Assembly (NCBI RefSeq): GCF_014822185.1
Contig: NZ_QVLR01000092.1
Span: forward strand, 38,656 to 102,655
Direction of reading: 5' to 3'
Source of the DNA: Azoarcus sp. Aa7
Lineage (GTDB): Bacteria; Pseudomonadota; Gammaproteobacteria; Burkholderiales; Rhodocyclaceae
DNA: 64,000 nt
Shown here piece by piece: positions 54,985-62,843 of the stretch. Each line of letters begins with the position of its first letter. Position 1 is the stretch's first letter. Under the pieces are notes generated by a model. The model saw only the letters and a list, made by a program, of their open reading frames with translations. It had not been told where the DNA came from and did no database searches. The translations under genes were made by a program, and so were the position numbers.

Positions 54985-55686
54985 TCAGAACAATCCCCGG
55001 CCGGCGTCTTCGCACCAGCGCCCCGGTCCGTCCCCCTGCTGCGTCCAGCTATCCAGGCCGGCGCGGAATTCGGCGCGAGGGATTTCGAAGGCGCCGAGCG
55101 AGAGCAGGTGTGCAGTCTTCATCTGGCAATCGATCACCGCGAAATTCCGTGACTCGAGGTAGCGGGCCAGATGCGCAAGGGCGACCTTTGATGCGTCGGT
55201 GCGGCGGCTGAACATCGACTCCCCGAAGAATGCCCTTCCCAGTCCGATGCCGTAAAGCCCTCCCGCAAGCGAGCCCTCGTACCACGCTTCGACACTGTGT
55301 GCGTAGCCGAGTTCGTGCATGCGACGGTAGGCGGCCTGCATCTCCTCTGTGATCCACGTGCCACCGCCGGGTTCCCGCGGTGCCGCGCAGGCGGCGACGA
55401 CTTCGGTAAATGCCGTATCGAAGCGGATCTCGAAGCGCTGCTGGCGCAAGGTCCGGCCCAGCGAGCGGGAGATCTTCATCCTCGACGGTACGAGCACCAG
55501 CCGGGGATCGGGGCTCCACCAGAGTATCGGCTCGCCCGCGCTGTACCACGGAAATACCCCTTGGCGGTATGCGGCGAGTAGCCACTCCGGGTAAAGCTCG
55601 CCGCCCGCGGCGAGCAGGCCGGGCGGATCGTCGAGTGCCGACTCGACCGGGGGAAACCGCGGATTACCCGTGAGCCAGGGAATCAT
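54985..55686 (-). CDS. aat: Leucyl/phenylalanyl-tRNA-protein transferase
   Basis: This 233-residue enzyme adds Leu or Phe to N-terminal Lys/Arg of proteins. [65 protein letters not shown] and [13 protein letters not shown] are classical Aat blocks. GTG 55689 overlaps the fbpC stop; ATG 55686 is the next codon and was preferred. Coupling to the iron-ATPase gene is unusual. Confidence 0.93.
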   Translation of the reverse strand: MIPWLTGNPRFPPVESALDDPPGLLAAGGELYPEWLLAAYRQGVFPWYSAGEPILWWSPDPRLVLVPSRMKISRSLGRTLRQQRFEIRFDTAFTEVVAACAAPREPGGGTWITEEMQAAYRRMHELGYAHSVEAWYEGSLAGGLYGIGLGRAFFGESMFSRRTDASKVALAHLARYLESRNFAVIDCQMKTAHLLSLGAFEIPRAEFRAGLDSWTQQGDGPGRWCEDAGRGLF

Positions 55687-56801
55687 CACTGCGCCCGGAC
55701 CGGGCCGACCAGTGGCCGCTCCAGCACCGCGTCTTCGGACCCCTCGTGAAAGGTCACCACGTGATCGACATCCAGCCGGATTCCGATCCGCTCGCCGAGC
55801 GCGTGGTTATGATGGCTCGGCACCAGCGACAACACCTTGGCTCCGCTTTCCAGTCTCAGCGTGTACAGGATGTCCGCACCCCGGAAGGCCTTGTGCACCA
55901 CCTCGGCCTGCATGGTGCTCATGTCGTCATGCACGATGTCGTCCGGCCGCAGGAGCACGGACACCGTGCAGTCGCGGTCACAATTGCCGCAACCGATGCC
56001 GCATTCGACCGGAATGGCGCTGTTCAGTATGCCGAGCTCAACCTGCACCTGATGGTCGTTGAGTACCAATCCCCGCACAAAAACCCCCTGTCCGATGAAA
56101 TCCGCGACGAAGCGATTGGCGGGGCGGTGATACAGGTTGTACGGCGTATCCCATTGCTGGATGCGCCCCTCGTTCATGATTCCGATCTCGTCGGCGACCG
56201 CGAAGGCTTCGTGCTGATCGTGGGTGACCAGAATCGCCGTAGTGTTCGTCGCCTTGATGATGTCGCGCACCTCGAAGGACAAACGCTCGCGCAGTTCCAC
56301 ATCCAGATTCGAGAACGGTTCGTCGAGCAGGAGCAGGCTGGGGCGCGGCGCAAGGGCGCGGGCGAGGGCGACCCGCTGCTGCTGGCCACCCGACATCTCG
56401 TGTGGGTACTTGTACCCCTGACTGGCCAGCCCCACTACACGCAGCAATTCGGCGACGCGGTCGCGACGCTGCTGCGCTTCGAGATGGCGCAGGCCGAAGC
56501 CGACATTCTCGGAAACCGAAAGGTGGGGGAACAGCGCGTAATCCTGAAACACCATTCCGATGCGTCGGCTCTCGGGTGGAACATGCAGGTCGCTCCCGCT
56601 CACCACCTTGCCGTCGAGCCGGATCTGCCCGACCGTGACGGGTTCGAACCCCGCGATGCAGCGCAAGACAGTGGTCTTGCCGCAGCCGGACGGGCCCAGC
56701 AGACAGCCGATGCTGCCCTTTTCGAGACGGAATGAAAGCTTGCGGACGACTTGATGACCGCCGTAAGCCAGATCGATGCCGGCGAGCTCGAGATGGGACA
56801 T
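55686..56801 (-). CDS. fbpC: ABC transporter ATPase, ferric-iron type (FbpC-like)
   Basis: This 371-residue ATPase has Walker A (GPSGCGKTT, residues 36-44), the signature MSGGQQQR (136-143), Walker B (LLLLDEP) and His194. The C-terminal TOBE region carries a cysteine cluster C-x3-C-x2-C-x3-C (Cys267, 271, 274, 278 in ECGIGCGNCDRDC) that could bind metal. It works with fbpB, which is divergent, and with fbpA further on. It overlaps the aat gene by one base. Confidence 0.92.
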   Translation of the reverse strand: MSHLELAGIDLAYGGHQVVRKLSFRLEKGSIGCLLGPSGCGKTTVLRCIAGFEPVTVGQIRLDGKVVSGSDLHVPPESRRIGMVFQDYALFPHLSVSENVGFGLRHLEAQQRRDRVAELLRVVGLASQGYKYPHEMSGGQQQRVALARALAPRPSLLLLDEPFSNLDVELRERLSFEVRDIIKATNTTAILVTHDQHEAFAVADEIGIMNEGRIQQWDTPYNLYHRPANRFVADFIGQGVFVRGLVLNDHQVQVELGILNSAIPVECGIGCGNCDRDCTVSVLLRPDDIVHDDMSTMQAEVVHKAFRGADILYTLRLESGAKVLSLVPSHHNHALGERIGIRLDVDHVVTFHEGSEDAVLERPLVGPVRAQ

Positions 56802-56867
56802 GGAGAATCCGATACAGCGTTGAAAAGTGCGATGGCCATTATTGCATCGCGGTAACCGAAATGGGAT

Positions 56868-56879
56868 GAATTATAATTC
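56868..56879. promoter_or_regulatory. Palindrome with a -10-like hexamer between fbpC and fbpB
   Basis: GAATTATAATTC is a perfect 12-bp palindrome that contains TATAAT (56872-56877), so it could serve as a shared -10 region and operator. It lies in the 132-base spacer between divergent iron-transport genes. It resembles a Fur box only weakly. Confidence 0.4.
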
Positions 56880-56933
56880 TCGATAGCCTGCCGCGTGGAA
56901 TGGACCTCGCGGCGTGACCCCGTCGGGAGCGAA

Positions 56934-58616
56934 ATGAGATTTCTGGAAGGGCTGGGAAAGTTGCGCGAGCGCTGGTCGTCATTGACGGCCGGGTCACTGC
57001 TGATCTCCGTGTTGATCGCGATGCCGGTGATCTCCGTATTCTCGAACGTGTTCGTCGGGGGAACCTCGGGAACCTGGAGTCACCTGTCGTCCACCGTTCT
57101 GCCGGAGTTCATCCGTAACACGCTGATCCTGTGTGCCGGTGTCGGTCTGGGCGTATCGACGATAGGGGTGGCGACGGCCTGGCTGACCACCATGACCGAG
57201 TTTCCGGGGCGCCGCTTCTTCCAGTGGGCCCTGGTCTTGCCTCTCGCCGTCCCGGCCTACGTGATGGCCTATGTCTACACCGATTTCCTCCAGTTCGTAG
57301 GGCCCCTGCAAAGCGGGCTACGCGAGGTCTTCGGATGGAAGGCGGGCGACTACTGGTTCCCGGACGTCCGTACAGTGGGCGGCGCGGTTGCGATGTTCAT
57401 GTTCGTCCTGTACCCGTACGTCTACCTTCTGGCTCGCACCGCCTTCCTCGAGCGCGCATCCGGGATGCTCGAAGCAGGGCGCTCGCTTGGCCTCGGCCCC
57501 TGGCGCAGCTTCTTCCGTGTCTCGCTGCCGTTGGCCCGACCCGCCGTGGTTGCCGGTTCCGCGCTGGCGCTGATGGAAACGCTCGCGGATTTCGGAACGG
57601 TCTCCTACTTCGGCGTGCAGACCTTCACGACCGGCATCTACCGTGCTTGGTTCTCGCTCGGCGATCGCGTCGCAGCGGCACAGCTTTCGGCAATGCTACT
57701 GGCCTTCGTCGTGCTGGTGCTGGTTCTCGAACACGCAAGTCGCGGCCGGGCCCGGTTCAACAACACCTCGCGCCAACAGGCAGTGCCGACCCCAGTCCGG
57801 CTGTCGCGCCCGATGGGCCTCGTGGCCACCGTCGCATGCCTGCTGCCCCTCATCCTCGGATTCCTGCTGCCCGCCTTCCTGCTGGTACGCATGGCGCTCG
57901 TCGAGGGCGATGCGCAGTTCGGCGCGCGCTTCGTCCAACTGGCGCGCAACAGTTTCGTGCTCGCGCTGGTCACGGCGCTGCTCGCCGTCCTGCTCGCGAT
58001 CCTGCTCGGCTACGCTGCGCGGCTCGCTCGCACGCGTTTGCCCCGTGTACTGAATCGCATCGTCGGGCTCGGGTATGCCGTACCGGGATCGGTCATCGCG
58101 GTCGGGGTGCTGATACCGGTGACGAGGCTCGATCACGTGATCGCGGCCTGGTGGCAGGGCGCAACGGGCGTGAATCCGGGCCTCGTACTGACCGGGGGGA
58201 TCGCCGCGCTCGTGTATGCTTACCTGGGTCGTTTTCTTTCCGTCGCACTGCATACGGTCGAAACCAGTCTGGGCAAGATCACGTCGAGCATGGACGATGC
58301 ATCCCGCAGCCTGGGTGTCGGGAAGTGGGCTACGCTGCAGCGTGTCCATGTCCCGATCCTGCGGGGCAGCCTGCTCACCGCTGGCCTGCTCGTCTTTGTC
58401 GACGTAATGAAGGAGTTGCCGGCAACTCTCGTGATGAGGCCGTTCAATTTCGATACCTTGGCGACGCAGGCTCACACACTCGCATCGGACGAACGGCTGA
58501 CCGAGGCATCGACGGCTGCCGTGACGATCGTCGCGGTCGGTCTGTTGCCGATGTTCATCATCTCGCGCCAGATCGCGCGCGGAAACCGGCGCACGGTCGA
58601 GGAGACGGAAGTCTAG
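56934..58616 (+). CDS. fbpB: ABC transporter permease, ferric-iron type (FbpB-like)
   Basis: This 560-residue permease has two permease halves with twelve helices. The EAA-type coupling loops are EAGRSLGLGPWRSFFRVSLP in the first half and DASRSLGVGKWATLQRVHVP in the second. Fusion of two halves is typical of FbpB. ATG 56934 with GGGAGC upstream was chosen; the frame from 56895 is longer and lacks a site. It moves ferric iron delivered by FbpA. Confidence 0.93.
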   Translation: MRFLEGLGKLRERWSSLTAGSLLISVLIAMPVISVFSNVFVGGTSGTWSHLSSTVLPEFIRNTLILCAGVGLGVSTIGVATAWLTTMTEFPGRRFFQWALVLPLAVPAYVMAYVYTDFLQFVGPLQSGLREVFGWKAGDYWFPDVRTVGGAVAMFMFVLYPYVYLLARTAFLERASGMLEAGRSLGLGPWRSFFRVSLPLARPAVVAGSALALMETLADFGTVSYFGVQTFTTGIYRAWFSLGDRVAAAQLSAMLLAFVVLVLVLEHASRGRARFNNTSRQQAVPTPVRLSRPMGLVATVACLLPLILGFLLPAFLLVRMALVEGDAQFGARFVQLARNSFVLALVTALLAVLLAILLGYAARLARTRLPRVLNRIVGLGYAVPGSVIAVGVLIPVTRLDHVIAAWWQGATGVNPGLVLTGGIAALVYAYLGRFLSVALHTVETSLGKITSSMDDASRSLGVGKWATLQRVHVPILRGSLLTAGLLVFVDVMKELPATLVMRPFNFDTLATQAHTLASDERLTEASTAAVTIVAVGLLPMFIISRQIARGNRRTVEETEV

Positions 58617-58654
58617 ATTGCGCTTCGAATGGGAAATACTGCTGAGGATGCGGG

Positions 58655-58972
58655 ATGACAATCAAAATATTATTGTGGTGCGATGATCTGATGAACCGCA
58701 TGCGGCTCGAGTCGGAGTGGAAGGCTTCAGGCGCAACCATGCTCAAGAAGCGCGGCACGGAAACGCCCGACTGCATCGTGGTGGATCTCGCGGTGCGTAA
58801 TGCATGTGATCACATAACACAGTTGCGCGCGACCTTTCCCCAGGTCGATATCATCGTTTTCGGTCCGCAATACGACCCCGAGACGTTCGAGGCGGCAAAG
58901 CGGGCTGGAGCGACCGAGGTGGCCGCGCGCGGATCGATCGTGGAGCGAGTGTCACGTCGTTTTCCGAAGTGA
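58655..58972 (+). CDS. Small receiver-like protein
   Basis: This 105-residue protein has a CheY-like pattern: an acidic pair near the start (LLWCDDLM), a possible phosphoacceptor (PDCIVVDLAV) and a last strand (AGATEVAARGSIVERV) lacking the usual lysine. No output domain follows. It may be a degenerate or single-domain receiver. It follows fbpB by 38 bases on the same strand, so it may be co-transcribed with iron transport. Function unknown. Confidence 0.65.
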   Translation: MTIKILLWCDDLMNRMRLESEWKASGATMLKKRGTETPDCIVVDLAVRNACDHITQLRATFPQVDIIVFGPQYDPETFEAAKRAGATEVAARGSIVERVSRRFPK

Positions 58973-59074
58973 AACGTTCGCTTCGAGGGATTGGTATCCC
59001 TGGCACACGCCGCACACACGACTTTTTGAGCAAGAACAGGAGCGGGCACGCCCGAACGATGGGATAATTCGATC

Positions 59075-59479
59075 ATGAATGCACCGCAATCGACTTCTCC
59101 GCGTCGTCGCCTGCAGGAACTGCTGGCGATTCCTGACAATCAGCGCTCCGACGCCGAATGGGACGAACTCAACGAACTCGAGATCAGTCTCGCCCCCGGG
59201 AATCGTGAAGGCGCGCCCGACCCCAACCTGAGGCGCCCGACGCCCTCGACGGGATTGGGAGCCAAGCCTTCGCGTGGCCCGCGACCCGGGGGGCGCCAGC
59301 AAAAGCCTGGTGGACAAGGCAAGCCCCCCATGCAGCAAAAGCCGGTAGCCCAGCCGAAGAGCACAGCCGCTGTTGCCGCTGCTCCGGCAGGCGAAGATGC
59401 GCCGGCGAAGAAGCCCGCGCGTAAGTTCCGCAAGCGTTCCCCGAAGCCGAATACGACTCCTACCCCTCAGTCGGAGTAG
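59075..59479 (+). CDS. Basic, proline-rich hypothetical protein
   Basis: This 134-residue protein has a short helical start (RRLQELLAIPDNQRSDAEWDEL) followed by 90 residues rich in Pro, Gly, Lys and Arg (GRQQKPGGQGKPPMQQ), predicted to be disordered. The basic tail could bind nucleic acid or anionic surfaces. Repeat-rich tails of this kind are common in small Rhodocyclales proteins. ATG 59075 was chosen; no clear ribosome site is seen. Confidence 0.55.
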   Translation: MNAPQSTSPRRRLQELLAIPDNQRSDAEWDELNELEISLAPGNREGAPDPNLRRPTPSTGLGAKPSRGPRPGGRQQKPGGQGKPPMQQKPVAQPKSTAAVAAAPAGEDAPAKKPARKFRKRSPKPNTTPTPQSE

Positions 59480-59528
59480 GAGCGCTGTCCTGACGGGCTC
59501 TTTCCGCGGCCGCTGTCAGGCACGCATG

Positions 59529-59572
59529 AAAAAACGACGCCTTCCGCGTAAACCGGAAGGCGCCGTCCTTTT
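59529..59572. terminator. Bidirectional intrinsic terminator
   Basis: GCCTTCCG pairs with CGGAAGGC (59539-59561, loop CGTAAAC), with an extended outer stem. The plus strand has TTTT after it and the minus strand has six T residues (59529-59534). It ends the plus-strand gene before it and the minus-strand fbpA. Confidence 0.85.
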
Positions 59573-59596
59573 CCTGCACGCACGCTGATCTGCAGT

Positions 59597-59632
59597 CGTT
59601 CTGTGATGGGGCGCTCGCCCCATCACAGAACG
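59597..59632. repeat. Long perfect hairpin downstream of fbpA
   Basis: CGTTCTGTGATGGGGCG-CT-CGCCCCATCACAGAACG is a perfect 17-bp inverted repeat with a 2-base loop, 5 bases after the fbpA stop codon. It has no T run; the terminator lies 24 bases further. It may stabilise the fbpA message end. Confidence 0.75.
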
Positions 59633-59637
59633 ATCGA

Positions 59638-60657
59638 TCAACGGAAACCGGCGCGGTCGTAAATCTTCTGCGCTTCGGCAGCGGTGTTGGCGAGTTCGCC
59701 AACGGGCAGGTTGTCTGCCTTGAACTTGCCGAGCGTATCGAGCGCGGAATTGCTCACCTTGACGCTCGCCACGACAGGCCACTCATTGTTGCCGTTGGCA
59801 AAGTAGGCCTGCGCCTCGTCCGATGCGAGGTACTCGAGGAATTTCACCGCGGCTCCCTTGTTCGGGGCATTCTTCAGCATGCCTGCGCCCGAAACATTGA
59901 TGTGCGTGCCCCACGTCTTCTGGTTCGGCCAGACGGTCCCGATCTTCGCGACGACGGCCTTGTCCTCGACCTTATCGGAGTTCATCAGGCGCGCAAGGTA
60001 ATAGGTGTTGGCGATCGTCACGCCGCACTCGCCTGCGGCGACGGCCTTGATCTGATCGGTGTCACCGCCCTTGGGTGCGCGAGCGAAATTCGCGACCACG
60101 TTCCTGGCCCAGGTCTCGGTCGCTTCAGCACCGTTGTGCTTCACGAGGGCTGCTCCGAGCGAAATGTTGTACGGATGGCTACCCGAGCGCGAGCAGACCT
60201 TGCCCTTGAGGGCAGGGGTCGCGAGGCTCTCGTACGTCTGTACGTCGTCCGCCTTGACCGAGTCCTTGTTGTACACGATCACGCGGGCGCGGGTCGAATA
60301 CGAGTACCAGTTCTCGGTGCGCAGATGTGCGGGGATGCGCTCTTCGAGAACTTTCGACTTCACCGGAGCGAAGATTCCGAGTTCGTCCGCCTTCGCCAGG
60401 CGCGATGCATCGACGGTGATGAAGATGTCAGCAGGGCTATTCGCTCCCTCGTTGCGGATGCGCTCGAGCAGCTCGTCTTCCTTGGCCTCGATCCTGTTGA
60501 TCTTGATGCCGGTCTGTTTCGTGAAGCTCGAATACAAGGCCTCGTCCGTCTGATAGTGGCGAGCCGAGTACAGGTTGAGCTCGGCGTCCGCTGCACTGGC
60601 TTGGGCGGCGAGGACGCCAAAACCGGCGAGGATGGAGGCGATAAGAGTCTTGTTCAT
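59638..60657 (-). CDS. fbpA: Ferric-iron-binding periplasmic protein FbpA
   Basis: This 339-residue substrate-binding protein has a signal peptide (cleaved near ASAADAELN) and the mature start ELNLYSARHYQTDEALY, typical of FbpA. The iron-binding tyrosine pair is in TIANTYYLARLM. KGKVCSRSGSHPYNIS and PNQKTWGTHINVSG are conserved. It delivers ferric iron to FbpB/FbpC. ATG 60657 was chosen over the upstream frame. Its upstream region carries Fur-like sites. Confidence 0.95.
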   Translation of the reverse strand: MNKTLIASILAGFGVLAAQASAADAELNLYSARHYQTDEALYSSFTKQTGIKINRIEAKEDELLERIRNEGANSPADIFITVDASRLAKADELGIFAPVKSKVLEERIPAHLRTENWYSYSTRARVIVYNKDSVKADDVQTYESLATPALKGKVCSRSGSHPYNISLGAALVKHNGAEATETWARNVVANFARAPKGGDTDQIKAVAAGECGVTIANTYYLARLMNSDKVEDKAVVAKIGTVWPNQKTWGTHINVSGAGMLKNAPNKGAAVKFLEYLASDEAQAYFANGNNEWPVVASVKVSNSALDTLGKFKADNLPVGELANTAAEAQKIYDRAGFR

Positions 60658-60700
60658 GTGGTTCCCTTGCGTTGTCATGGGGCGATGGCGCAATACTATC

Positions 60701-60763
60701 GAGAACGATTCTTACTTGCAAATAGTTCCCATTGCAGGCAGTATAGTTGCGAATGATTCGCAA
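60701..60763. promoter_or_regulatory. Two Fur-like boxes between fbpA and the DUF2325 gene
   Basis: TTGCGAA-TGA-TTCGCAA at 60747-60763 is a perfect palindrome of Fur-box form. GAGAA-CGA-TTCTT at 60701-60713 is a second, imperfect one. They lie in the 124-base spacer between divergent genes and can control both. Confidence 0.6.
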
Positions 60764-60781
60764 TACTGATTGAGGGATGAC

Positions 60782-61111
60782 ATGGATGCACTAATTGTGG
60801 GAGCAGATCGCCTCGGCAACATTCCGAACGTCTTGTCGGAGTTCGGTATTCGCATTGCGGGGCACGTCAGCGGTCGGGACACCGCACACCAGCGCCGTAC
60901 GGCGACCTTGCCGGCAGGTATCGGCATGGTGATCCTCTTCACCGATTTCCTTGGGCACAACGTAATGCAGCGCTTCCGCGAAGCAGCGAGCAAGGAAGGC
61001 GCTGCGGTCGTGTGCTGCAGGCGGTCCGTCTGCGCACTCCAGCAGGCGCTCGGAAAACGGGCAGACAAGAGCAACTGCGCGGCTTGCCGTGTCGACTGCA
61101 CCAAGCACTGA
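60782..61111 (+). CDS. DUF2325-family protein, probably iron-regulated
   Basis: This 109-residue protein begins MDALIVGADRLGNIPNVL and has a DUF2325-like Rossmann start and ILFTDFLGHNVMQRFREAA. The C-terminus is cysteine-rich (AAVVCCRRSVCALQQAL ... CAACRVDC), which may bind metal. It is divergent from fbpA and shares its Fur-like sites. DUF2325 proteins are found near iron genes, but no activity is known. Confidence 0.8.
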   Translation: MDALIVGADRLGNIPNVLSEFGIRIAGHVSGRDTAHQRRTATLPAGIGMVILFTDFLGHNVMQRFREAASKEGAAVVCCRRSVCALQQALGKRADKSNCAACRVDCTKH

Positions 61112-61150
61112 GTGGCGCCGGGCGGGGCATATCAGCGCGTGCCCCGACTT

Positions 61151-62044
61151 CTACAAACCGGCGAATTCGATGACGTCGTGGCTTTCCGAAGACGACCGGC
61201 CCAGAGCGATGCGACCGCGTTTTCTCAGGACCACTTCCTCGTGCGAAAGCACGAACTCGCGTTCTCCGTCAATGGCGACGAAGGTGCCGTTGCTGCTGCG
61301 GTCGACGAGGACGAATTTGTCGCCACGCAGCTCGATGTAGGCGTGTTCGCGGGATGCGCGCGTGTCCGTGACGCGGATCTCCGAGGAGGCCCCACGACCC
61401 AATCGGGCACTCGGCATTTGGGTGTTCAGGGTCAGCGAGCGGCCCCCGATGCTAAGTCGCAATTCGGGGGAGTCTTCTGCGTCGAGCGTCACGCCCTGCA
61501 CTACCGTGAGGTCGCCCACTGATTCGCATACGAGCTCGAACGGGGCCGTCAGGCGCGACACCCCCCGCAGACTTCTGCTCTGAAGCGGATGCAGGAGGCT
61601 GCGCCATTCAGTTTTCAGCTCGTGAACACTTTGTTCCGAGGTTATCGCGCGCCCCGGTGATGCGAGTTCGAGCAAGCGGGCCGCGACGTTCACGGTGTCA
61701 CCGAAGACGTCGTCTTCGCTGACTATCACCGTACCGGTGTGGAAGGCGACGCGAGCGGCCATTTTCTGCGCGGACACGCGCGGAAGTTCCTGAACGACGT
61801 TGTGAATCCTTATCGCCGCCTCCGGCGCTCCGTTCGGATCGGAAAAAACCGCGAGCAATCCGTCCCCGGTGTTCTTGACCACCCTGCCGCCACAGGCCTG
61901 AATCTCCCGTCGCATCCCCAACAGGCATTGCTCGACGAGACGGTAGGCAGCGGCGTCTCCGGCACGCTCGTAAAGCTGGGTGCTGCCGGCCAGATCGGCA
62001 AAGAACACCGTGCAACTTTCGGGGAAGGTTTCGGGAACCGTCAT
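61151..62044 (-). CDS. Class III adenylate/guanylate cyclase with FHA domain
   Basis: This 297-residue soluble protein has an N-terminal class III cyclase domain (VFFADLAGSTQLYERAGD with the first metal Asp, NTGDGLLAVFSDP with the second, FGDTVNVAARLLEL) and a C-terminal forkhead-associated domain (SARLGRGASSEIRVTD, SREHAYIEL, DRSSNGTFVAIDG). FHA binds phosphothreonine peptides, so activity may be controlled by a Ser/Thr kinase. The start is uncertain (62044 has a weak ribosome site). No kinase gene is adjacent. Confidence 0.88.
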   Translation of the reverse strand: MTVPETFPESCTVFFADLAGSTQLYERAGDAAAYRLVEQCLLGMRREIQACGGRVVKNTGDGLLAVFSDPNGAPEAAIRIHNVVQELPRVSAQKMAARVAFHTGTVIVSEDDVFGDTVNVAARLLELASPGRAITSEQSVHELKTEWRSLLHPLQSRSLRGVSRLTAPFELVCESVGDLTVVQGVTLDAEDSPELRLSIGGRSLTLNTQMPSARLGRGASSEIRVTDTRASREHAYIELRGDKFVLVDRSSNGTFVAIDGEREFVLSHEEVVLRKRGRIALGRSSSESHDVIEFAGL

Positions 62045-62103
62045 TTTTTCATTGTAAAGAAAGCCCGGCCCGCACAACGCACATTCGACCCGGAAGGGGC
62101 GAT

Positions 62104-62169
62104 TTGGGGCGCGGTGATGCGTTCCGCTATAATGCACCATCGAGTCCCGGGCCGGAACATCGTTCCGGC
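62104..62169 (+). promoter_or_regulatory. infA promoter and leader hairpin
   Basis: TTGGGG (62104-62109) and TATAAT (62128-62133), 18 bases apart, form a good promoter for infA. GCCGGAAC-ATC-GTTCCGGC at 62151-62169 is a strong leader hairpin. The leader from here to ATG 62392 is about 250 bases with no other gene, unusually long for infA. Confidence 0.6.
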
Positions 62170-62391
62170 TCATTCTCAGCCGGTTGTGCCGGTCATCCCC
62201 GACGTCGCAGCGAAACGTCATCCCGTCCAGGCCCTGCATAGCTCCGTTTGTCTGGATCGTTCCGGTGTCTCCTTATTGCAGTCGTGTGCAACGGGGGCGC
62301 AGGTCGCTGCGCCGTGGGCGAGGCGTGGCACCCGGAATGCGCACGATGGACCGTCGTGCAGCCGGATATTGCCTGTTTTCGAGGAGTTGAA

Positions 62392-62661
62392 ATGGCGAAG
62401 GAAGAACTGCTGGAAATGGAAGGTGTTGTGAACGAAGTGCTTCCCGATACGCGTTTCCGCGTAACCCTCGAGAATGGCGTGGAAGTGCAGGCTTACGCAT
62501 CGGGCAAAATGCGTAAGCATCGCATCCGGATTCTTGCCGGCGACAAGGTAAGCGTCGAGTTGTCACCGTACGACCTGACGAAGGCCCGCATCAGTTTCCG
62601 CCACAAGGAAGAGCGGAGCGATGTCCCTGCCGCGCCCCGTCGCCAGTTTCGCGGTCGCTGA
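62392..62661 (+). CDS. infA: Translation initiation factor IF-1
   Basis: This 89-residue OB-fold protein has [45 protein letters not shown] and [16 protein letters not shown], all IF-1-typical. It binds the ribosomal A site. The C-terminal 17 residues after the usual end ([17 protein letters not shown]) are an extension, as in some Betaproteobacteria. GAGGAG precedes ATG 62392; an upstream in-frame start at 62248 is less likely. Confidence 0.96.
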   Translation: MAKEELLEMEGVVNEVLPDTRFRVTLENGVEVQAYASGKMRKHRIRILAGDKVSVELSPYDLTKARISFRHKEERSDVPAAPRRQFRGR

Positions 62662-62796
62662 GGTTTCTTGATTCTTGGTCGGTCGGGTTCGCGATCTGGT
62701 GGGAGAACAGTCCTTCCAGACTGCGGACTCCTGCGGGCGATGACGACCATGTCGCCCGCGCATGACGCACACCACACGGCCGTGACTGCTGTCGTC

Positions 62797-62839
62797 GCAC
62801 GCCAGTCAGCTTCCTGTGTCGACCAGGAAGCTGGCGTGC
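62797..62839. terminator. Hairpin between convergent infA and HpcH/HpaI genes
   Basis: GCACGCCAG-(TCAG)-CTTCCTG pairs with CAGGAAGCTGGCGTGC, a 16-bp stem with a 4-base bulge, just after the lyase stop. It lacks a T run, so it is a possible terminator or mRNA-end structure. Confidence 0.45.
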
Positions 62840-62843
62840 GCCT

